Part shown: piece by piece, positions 55,953 through 64,000 of the stretch | Position numbering within the stretch: position 1 is the first letter of the stretch | Layout of the letters: the number at the start of each line of letters is the position of its first letter | DNA from: Saururus chinensis | Lineage: Eukaryota; Streptophyta; Magnoliopsida; Piperales; Saururaceae | NCBI GenBank assembly: GCA_035235625.1 | Contig: CP141145.1 | Location: forward strand, 1,488,001 to 1,552,000 | Reading direction: 5' to 3' | DNA length: 64,000 nt | The notes under the pieces: model-generated | Databases searched by the model: none | Told to the model about the DNA's origin: nothing | The model's input: the letters and a program-made list of their open reading frames with translations, nothing else | Program-made: the position numbers and the translations under genes

Positions 55953-58900
55953 TGTAATGCCATGGATTTTCCCAACGATTTCTTATAATTCTTTGCTATT
56001 TTTTGATAGTTTTTGGCAGACAAATAATGATGTTTTAGCGTATTTGGTCACAATATTCTTACCCGTATAGTCGGGTGCGGGTTCATCATAGGCCATGGGC
56101 CTAGATGCATGTTTGCACGCACGTTTATGGCTCAAAAATTTAAGAGAGAAGGTGACTACAAAAGATAAGGGAAAATGAAACAAAAAAGAAAAAAAATGGG
56201 ATAAAACGGGCTCAGGCTCGGCCGAGCCTGATCCAGACATTTCTAGAAGTGAACAGTGCACACCTGCCCCCCTCTCTGGCTTCTCTCTGTCCCAGCCGCC
56301 GCTGGCTGCCGATGGGCCACCACCACCGGCTCTGCCCTCGTAGTGCGACGGCAGGGGGCCACCGTCCCAACCCCCTGGCCACTCCGCCCAGTCTCTCCTC
56401 TGTTTCCCCGATGAGCTCTCTCTCCCTCTCTCATTGTGTTTTGTGTACCGCCGCCGCCGTGGGCTAGCAAGGCCCGACCGGCCGGCCATGGCCCCTCCTC
56501 GGGCTGGTGACGGCGGGAGGCCATCCCTCCCGGTCCAGTGGGCCTCCGCTCCTCCGCCCCATCCCATTTTCGCCTTTGCATGTTTTGTTTCCACGCCTTT
56601 GGTTAGTGATTCTGCAGCCTTTGTTAGCCGGCGAGGGCTGGCCAGCCGGCCACGGCTCCGCCACGGGCCAGCAATGGCAGGAGGACATCCCTCCCAGCCC
56701 CATTTGGCCTCCTCTGCCGTCCCACTCCGTTTTCCCTCTTTGGAGCCCTATTTTCCGCCCCCTTCGATCCAGCTCACCAACCGGCTTCAGCCACCATTGG
56801 ACGGCCCGACTGTGCTCAGTCTGACTCGCCTTGGTCTGGTGATGATGATGGGCCACTCCTCCCAGCCCCAGAGGCCTCCGTTCTGCCGCACTACACTTTC
56901 CCGTGTGCTCTATTTTTTCGCCGAACAGACGACTCCCCTCTGGTTTGGACTTTGTAGCTGCCGGTGACAACCGGCAATGGCTAGCCAGCCACCATGGGTT
57001 CCACCCCGGCCTGGTGACGGCTAGGGATGGCCCCCAACCAGTCGGCCCCATCCTCTCCTCCCATTTTCCCTCCTTTTCCCTATCCGCCAGTGCTTTGTCC
57101 TTGTGAAACCGTGGCCGCAGGCAACGAGCCACGACCAAGCAGACCTTCGTTTGGCTCTGCCACGGACCGGTGACTCCAGTGGGCCACCCCTCCATACCTT
57201 GTTCAGCCTCTGTCCCCTCCGCTTTGTCGGAACCAATCCACTTCCCATGCTCGGGTGCTCTCACTTGGAAAAACCAAGCCTTTACTCCTCACTGTGCTAT
57301 CTGTTCGGCATGTGGCCGCTGACTTTGGCCGTCACCTCTGATCGGAGATAGCTCGTCCTGGTCGCTAGGGCCATGATGGAGCCAGATGGAGCTGGCCAGT
57401 AACCCCTGCTTGTCCATGTGCCCCTAGGGTTTTCCACCCATTTTGGGCCATCAAGCATCGTTGGATGTCAAAAACCCTTTGGACCACCTTAGTGTGACGT
57501 ATCTCAGCCTGGAGATGGCTGGCCGCCCTAGTGCGGCACTGCCCATCTTTCTCCAATGTGAGTCACACGTCCCCTCTGCCAATTATATGTCTGACCGCTC
57601 TATAGAGAGCGCCAAGTTTTGCCCTCTTACCGTCCTACCTCCACCGGACACCGTATGACCTCTAGTCGACCTACCTCGACATGACAATGGCAAAGGCCAT
57701 CTTTGTTGGTCACCACCCTTGGTATGGCCCTACCACCCTTATGAGCTTTGGGCCGACACTGTCTAGCCCTCTCTCCCCTCCATTTGGCCGCGTGTGCAAG
57801 TAGCCACGCGTGCAGGTTAGGGTTTTGGTGCTGCTTTGGTGCCACCTGACTGTCGGATGGCTCCGCCATCATCTGGAGTTGACATCGAAGTCCACCACCT
57901 CTCCTTCTTTCTTTAGTGTCGCCCTACGCCCTTCGCCCTTATGTGGGCCCTTGTAAATGTGGAATTGATGCTGTTGGGTGTTGTCTACGGCCGATTTTAA
58001 AGTTTTGTGACCGGTTGGGTATTTTTCAACCGCTGGTTGAATTTTAGTGCGTACACTTACACCTTTGATCACACTGACCACTCGTTGGCACGATCTTTGT
58101 CCTGGCCACCCCTTGTGTGCCGCTATGGATAGTGGCTTTTGCCGCATTGACTTTGACACCCCTTTTGGTCGTGTGTAGTTCCGGCACTTCCTAAACCTCG
58201 GGACAGCAGCTCTCTCAGCTAAGAAAAGCTTTTGGCCGCCAACTCCGCCACCAATGCCACCACCGCCGTATGCTGGCCATCAAACATCATGATTACGAGG
58301 TAGGCAAGCTCTGAACTAGTAATTTCATGATAGCATGCTTGAATGAGTAGTAGCATACTAGGAATTGTGTGATGTGCATATAAGCATAATTATATGGTAT
58401 GTTTAGATACATATGGCATGCATATGAGCTGTAAGTACGGTTGATGTATGTGTAATACGTGTGCTAAGTATGATTGATATGTATGAGTTGTATGTATGTT
58501 TTATGGATGTGGAATATGTATGCACTAGTATTGGCTAGCAATTAGGTTAGTACACTATGGATGCATATTATGGACATGCTAGTGATGGCTAGCGATTTTG
58601 AGTAAGTTATGTAAGTGGACTGTGTGTGTGGGCAGAGGTATGGGCAATGGACGGTAAGAAGTGGTAAGGTTTTTGGTATGGAGTCAAATGTGGATGGGTA
58701 AGCATGTGATAGAAGACGACAAACGTAAGTATGACAAACGAAGAATGGAGCAAATTGGATCGGTTTGGTGTGGAGCAAAGTCAGGGGTTGGTTTCAGTAA
58801 GTAAGAGAACTTAGGCTTGAAGCCTTATGTGGGTTTGTTAGATGGTAAGAGTGTGCATAATTGTACAAACATAACATACAAATTATAAAGTGAAAAGTAA

Positions 58901-60873
58901 GCATAATCAGTGAGGTGTAAGGGGGGATAACGAGGATTTGCTTTGAGGAGCTCAGTTTGACGATGTAAGTAAGATGTTTTGACCGTAAGGTGGATGACAG
59001 AGGATGTATGATTACGTAAGGATCTGTGTACGGTGAGCTATGTTGTGACTTGGACAGGTAAGTGAAGTCATCTGCCCCGATGAACTAGGGTTTCGATCGG
59101 GATCAGCTTCGGTTTGATTAGTCGAGGATTGTGGGTCAGTTTGGCATAATTATACCGCATAACTTACTTAATTCAAACTTGAATTATGAGAAAACTAATA
59201 ATAGCATTGTGAGTTTGAGACTTGAGGGTTCGACGGATTAAGTTTTGTGTTTGAGCTAGCCGATAATAAGTCGACTGAGCATTTCCCATGTTTTGCCCTG
59301 GTGTTTATCCTGTGGGATGTTGTTTGTGTGCTGTATAGAGCACCATACGTCAGATGCTATGTTGAGAGCGATGTTTGTTTGATTTTGGTCTGTGTGTTGT
59401 ATTAAGACTAGACGTTTGATGCTCTATTGAGAACGATGTAAGTTTCTGCCCTTCGTGGGTTTTGTATGTTTCTGCCTATAGATGGCACTGTATGCTCTGC
59501 CCAAGAGTGGCACAGTAAGATTCCTGCCCAAGAGTGGCACTGTATGTTTTCCGCCCTTAGTTGGCACTGTATGGCCCTTGTTGGCACTGTATGGCCCCAA
59601 AGAGTGGGTATTTGCGCGCTCAGGTAAGTAGTATCATGGATGATCCTGTGCCCCATGAGCATAGGTGTGCCTTGCCTTTAGAAAAGTCCATGGCGTTTAG
59701 TTGCTCCCTGAAGGTTAAGGTGACGCCCTTGTGGCATTCCCTTCCTTTCCGATGTTGGAGTTTGTTAATTGTAATGAGCTTCAGTTGTCGGTAGTATGTG
59801 TACGATAGTGAGAGTATGTTGTATGCTTCAGATTCTGAGTAAGTTGTACCTGTAAGATCCAGAGTAAGTGCAAGCTCCTAAGGAAGACGTAAGAATACGT
59901 TTATGTGTAAGCATATGATTGTACGAGTAAGGTCGTACAAGTACGTGTAAGTTGTGTGAGTATGAGTATGAGTACGATTGCAAGATGATGATTCTGAGTA
60001 AGAATGTAGGTGTAAGTTTCTGAGTAAGATAGTAAGTGTACGATTCTGAGCACGATTGTAAGTATATGATTCTGATAAGGACTGTAAGTATAAGATTGAA
60101 CGAGTATGGCCGTACAAGTATGTGTAAGGTGTTGAGTATGCGTACGATGGTACGAGGAAGTTGTAAGACCCTGATTAAGGGTGTTTGTGTAAGTTTGCTT
60201 TCATTGGTGTGTGATGCATTATTGTACGTATATTATGATTTTATTATGTTGACTGCTTTATGTTTGAGTTACATGAACGCATGTATTTTATGAACTTATC
60301 GAGTTCAATGTTTAGGATTCCCCTACTGGGTATTTTCCTACTAAGTATGAAAATATTCACCCTACTTTTTTAGCCCCGTTGTTCGGGAGGCTTTTGCAGG
60401 TTGTGTTGGAGAGCTCCTGGAGATGGATGCTTGATTCTGTAGTGGATTGTTTCTCCTTTTGACTCAGGTTTAACCTTGACTCAATGTGAGTATATTTGGT
60501 GTCACGATCTGATGTATTGGGTGAGATGAGATTTAAGTGTTTATATCTTCTGGACTTTTAATTTGGATCAGAATGTAAACTGTTATGGGACTTGTACTCG
60601 GGGATGCCTAGGAGTTATTTGTATTTAAAAATCCATGATCATTGTAATTTAGCCGTACATTTGTTTTTGAGTAGCGCCTGAGGATATTTGCTTTGGCCGT
60701 ACGATGTTTGACCATATGATGGAAATATTTAGATGAAAAATTGATATTTAATGTTTTAAATTATAAAATATTTTATCAGGTTTTGATTTCATCATTTATC
60801 CTCCGATTTATAGTTGTTAAAAAAACATTATGTGAATTTTAAGAAAATTGTGTGAAAAATCTCGGGTGTTACA
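55953..60873 (+). mobile_element. Solo LTR 2: 4.92-kb LTR of the same family as solo LTR 1
   Basis: Starts TGTAATGCCATGG and ends CTCGGGTGTTACA, with a perfect TSD ATTAG (55948-55952, 60874-60878). It is collinear with solo LTR 1: ACCCGTATAGTCGGGTG near the start, a long GC-rich block (56200-58250), the ATGGCTAGC words, the CAGGTAAGTAGTATCATGGA block (59622), the GTACGAGTAAGGTCG array, the hairpin block, GGGACTTGTACTCGGGGATG and GAGTAGCGCCTGAGGATATT. No internal genes. ORFs up to 266 codons in the GC-rich block are by-products of low stop density. Confidence 0.88.
60320..60362 (+). promoter_or_regulatory. LTR-conserved hairpin block (solo LTR 2)
   Basis: CCCCTACTGGGTATTTTCC then TACTAAGTATGAAAATATTC. 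The stem is slightly weakened compared with 10351. Confidence 0.45.
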
Positions 60874-60878
60874 ATTAG

Positions 60879-62951
60879 CCAAGATAAAAGCATCAATTTT
60901 AATGCAAAAAATGTTTATTTTTCGCTAAAAGAACACTCAAATCTCATCTATTCTGTCCCAAAGAAGTTTGGAAAGGAATGAAGATGAAATAGAGAGAAAC
61001 CAAATTTAAAACCGAGCTTCATCAAGAAGATTTAAATCAATGATTGATCATTTCGACCAATTGATTGATTGTTTCAAAAAAATCTAATTTTTTATTTTCT
61101 AAAAATAAAAAAATTACAAATAAATCAAATAATTTCCTAAAATTATTTCAAGGCATTTCCCATCAAAATAAATAATTTCTTACATCTAGAACTCAAAATA
61201 AAATTCAAACATTTAAAATTATCATAGTTGAGCTCTTTTTGAATATTTTTTAATCAATTTATTTTAATCTAAGTACATCCACAAATTATATTCATTACTA
61301 CCGTGCCTTAGATCAGTTAACGCCAATGGTATATGATTGTCAATTTATTCTCTTCTTTTTAACACATTAATCGCCTTCTTTTAGTTTTTTGAAGAAAACT
61401 ACCAATGTAGTCAACTTTGGTCACTTTCAATCTTGAATCTCACAATATCACACTTAACAAATTTAGAAAAATTTGTTTAGACCCTAGTAAAGACTAAGGT
61501 CACCATTTTCAACTTTTTTTAACTATAATTTATGTACATGATTTTCCTAAAAAGATAGAAAATAATGAAAAACTCATAATCAACATGTTCGTGCCTTTTC
61601 CTAAGTTATAATATTTTTCTTCAAATCATTTTTTAGGGCTTAGCTTTTTCCTGAATCATCTCTGCTTACATCATAATTTTTTTTTATTCTTTGTCCTTGT
61701 CATCCATTTTTTCATTTTTTTTGGATGTCAAGTAAATGGATGCTTCACATTACCTTTTCCAACATCTTTACAAGGATATTTCCATTATTTAACGAAAGGT
61801 TAAAGTACATAAGACTTGTAAAACATTGAAGTACATTACATAGAATTTTATTTTTCTTAAATTCTAAAAAGAAAACTAGCCAAAGATCTTCTAATTTGAT
61901 CACTTAGACCCCCTAAAATCCAAACTCATAAGTGAACTTATGTTTAAGAATTCTCTCTTGATATTAATACTAAAAAATGACTTGAGTTTAAAAAAGATGT
62001 GTGCAAGTTTTTAAAATTAGAGAATTTCAACATCAAGCAAGAGAAAATCCAATTGATCTAACTCTCCTTAGTATATGTTTCCTTTATTTAAGGTATATTT
62101 GAACACTAATCATGTGACTTTTTAGCTTAAAAGAAAATTATTTTCTAAATATCTAAAGAGCTAAACTTCATCATAAACCAAAATAAAGCTAATTGCAAAA
62201 TCAAGAAAAATCTACACTATTTATTTGTATTTTTTTTTAATTCGAAACCTATGAATTAAAACCATGCAAAAATAGAGTAAAATGAGATAAAACAAAAAAC
62301 GTGAATGTCCCAGTGATACAAAGAATTAAATCATAGACAAAAATAAAATTTCTTACTCAAATGTAAAACTCCTTATCCTTACATTGCCAACCAATCATGA
62401 GGCAACCTAAGGTGGACTTCCTTACTTTAACCAATTGATCATTTAAAGCTTGAAGATCAATTTTCTTCACCCACACTTCCTTCATCTTCTTTTCGTACAC
62501 TTGGTGGGGTAGCTTAAGGATAGAGGAGGTAGTGTGCTTCTTCTTCTCAATCTTTCATGACCTAAGTTTTAAAGAGTAGTTTTTAGGACATTCTCTTAAA
62601 CATTAGTATCACTATGAAAAATTGTAGACATCCACAATGTTAGAACATATCCTTCTTCCTTTCATTCTAGACCTAGGTGGGTTGGGCACTCTTAGGCTCT
62701 TTCCCACTTTCTTTTCTCTTCACAAAGATAATAGGCTTTTTGAGTTATTATATTTCTCTTTAAATCATTTTTCTAGGGTTTGGCTTTTTCTAAATTTTCT
62801 CCACCTGCATTACAGTTTTTTTATTCTTTGTCCTTCTTTTTCATCTATTTTTTTAAATTTTTTCAATTTTAAGCAAATGCAGCTTCACATAAGCTTTTTC
62901 ATCATTTTTACGAGGACAATTACACTATCTAAAGATAGATTAAAATACATT
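60879..62951. other. AT-rich retroelement remnant, no gene
   Basis: Continuation of the minus-oriented remnant interrupted by solo LTR 2. It contains a direct duplication: 61598-61815 and 62735-62952 share ATTCTTTGTCCTT and AAATCATTTTT with GGCTTTTTC between. No coding domain recognised. The 120-codon frame at 62637-62999 is in this repeat. Confidence 0.45.
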
Positions 62952-64000
62952 AGAGAGAGTGGAGGTCATATCAGCCTAGAGAGAGAGAAAGAGGGGTGAG
63001 GATTTTCCTTGCCCCTTTTATAGCTTTTCAAAAAAAATCTACACTTATCCAATTTGGTTGATTTTTACCGGTCTTTTAAAAGAAAAATTATGATGGATAA
63101 TTAAGAAAAATGCATGAAATCTATAGGTTGTTAAAATGAATTAGCTTAGAGGATTCTAATTGGTCAGTCTTTGAGAGTGGCTAAGGGTCAAAGTCCCAGT
63201 TAGTTAGGAGATTGAAGAAGAAAGTCACAGATTACAAGAAAACCACTTGCAACAAACTCTTGGCATCAAGAGAGAGAGAGAGAGTTTGGAGCCAAGTTTT
63301 GATTGGTCAGCGATGAATCCCATATTAACTTCTCCAAAATTGTCTATAAGTTCTATTTCAAGGATTTTAAATCGATAGGTCCGACCAATTAGAATTAAAT
63401 TCCCAATAAAGACAATGCACCAAAGACAAGAGAAAGACCTTTTACTTAGACTGGAAAGATTTAAGACATGACTTCTAAACAAAACCAAAGAAAAAACTAG
63501 GTCTAGTATGGCCCCCATGTCCCTATGTAGGTTCCACCTCAAAACTCATGAAGGCTCGAATAGTAATATACCACAAACCTCAAATGGTCATATCTGAGCC
63601 ATCTGTAGTCCATTTTATGTGTTCTTTGGTGTGTTCACTTCATGTTTGATTCTAGTTTTTAATCCGATAGGTTTTATGTCAAAATTTTATGGTATATTTA
63701 TATATATAATATTTATAAAGTACTAGGGTCAGAAACCCTAAAGTCAGCAGGTCAGGTATGCTAATGTCTCTAAATTTTGGTGGAATCCAAGCTCCAAAAC
63801 CAAGTATACACACTCCAAATCTATCAAACATGAAATCTAAACATTTCCCAAAGTTTAGAGAAGGGAGAAAATTGTTAGTTGAACCCGTTCAAACAAATTT
63901 CGGGCCCACAATGAAGCAAAAACTATATGAGATCAATTTTTGAAATAGAAAATATTTAAAAATGCTTTTTAAAATTTTTTAATATTAAATAACTATTTTA
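62952..64000 (-). repeat. LTR-like segment matching 48752-49800, runs off the window
   Basis: Homology to the left copy starts abruptly at AGAGAGTGGAGGTC (62952) and continues to the last base. A short AT-rich insertion (about 63690-63720) is absent from the left copy. Confidence 0.8.

Noticed and set aside
56464..57264. Minus-strand ORF of 266 codons and overlapping ORFs on both strands
   Set aside because: They lie in the GC-rich leader block of solo LTR 2, where stop codons are scarce. Frames are not conserved in the matching block of solo LTR 1 or the Tekay LTRs.

Overview
This window is nuclear DNA of a flowering plant, and almost all of it is accessory (repeat) sequence. The evidence is the content: PIF/Harbinger, Mutator, hAT and Stowaway DNA transposons, Ty3/gypsy chromovirus retrotransposons primed by initiator-Met tRNA, a RABA4-type Rab fragment, a leucine-rich-repeat receptor fragment, and a CYP71-like P450 exon with a plant-type splice acceptor. 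I cannot name the species. I see no intact host gene and no prokaryotic features.

Layout. 1-66: end of an LRR-receptor fragment. 1135-2329 (-): frameshifted Harbinger transposase, followed by exon-like pieces (2550-2656, 3962-4059), a broken Rab GTPase fragment (4357-4500) and a 236-bp tandem duplication (4583-5054). About 5290-31340: an old Ty3/gypsy element (G0) whose gag-protease reading frame is split by about 23 kb of later insertions. These nest: a reverse-oriented solo LTR (R1); inside it a second solo LTR of the same family (R2); inside R2 a full-length 11.2-kb Tekay/Del-type chromovirus (14436-25678, TSD TTATT). A 4.7-kb solo LTR of a related family (6173-10863, TSD CTTAT) sits at the left edge of R1. 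A hAT element (30232-30674, 8-bp TSD) splits the reverse transcriptase of G0.

32167-42535 is a 10.4-kb Mutator-like element with about 88-bp terminal inverted repeats and an 11-bp direct repeat at both flanks. It carries a multi-exon ULP1/C48 cysteine-protease gene (Kaonashi type) on the plus strand. Convergent to it is a transposase remnant reduced to its SWIM/zinc-knuckle C-terminus. Both arms hold tandem arrays sharing a motif of about 33 bp in inverted orientation. The element sits 69 bp upstream of the splice acceptor of a decayed P450 exon (42616-43227).

44.1-64.0 kb is a second retrotransposon graveyard, mostly minus-oriented. It holds a 1.07-kb tandem duplication, a long LTR-like segment repeated at the window end, a copia-like LTR with polypurine tract, a plant-retroelement ORF (53227-53715), a 1.56-kb hAT element with 20-bp TIRs containing a Stowaway MITE, and a second giant solo LTR (55953-60873, TSD ATTAG).

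The coding parts do not form a working pathway. They are layers of mobile elements. In-frame TAG stops at expected glutamine positions in several elements fit decay by deamination of methylated cytosine. The most notable objects are the MULE with inverted subterminal arrays and an unbroken C48 core, and the nested giant LTRs built from minisatellites.
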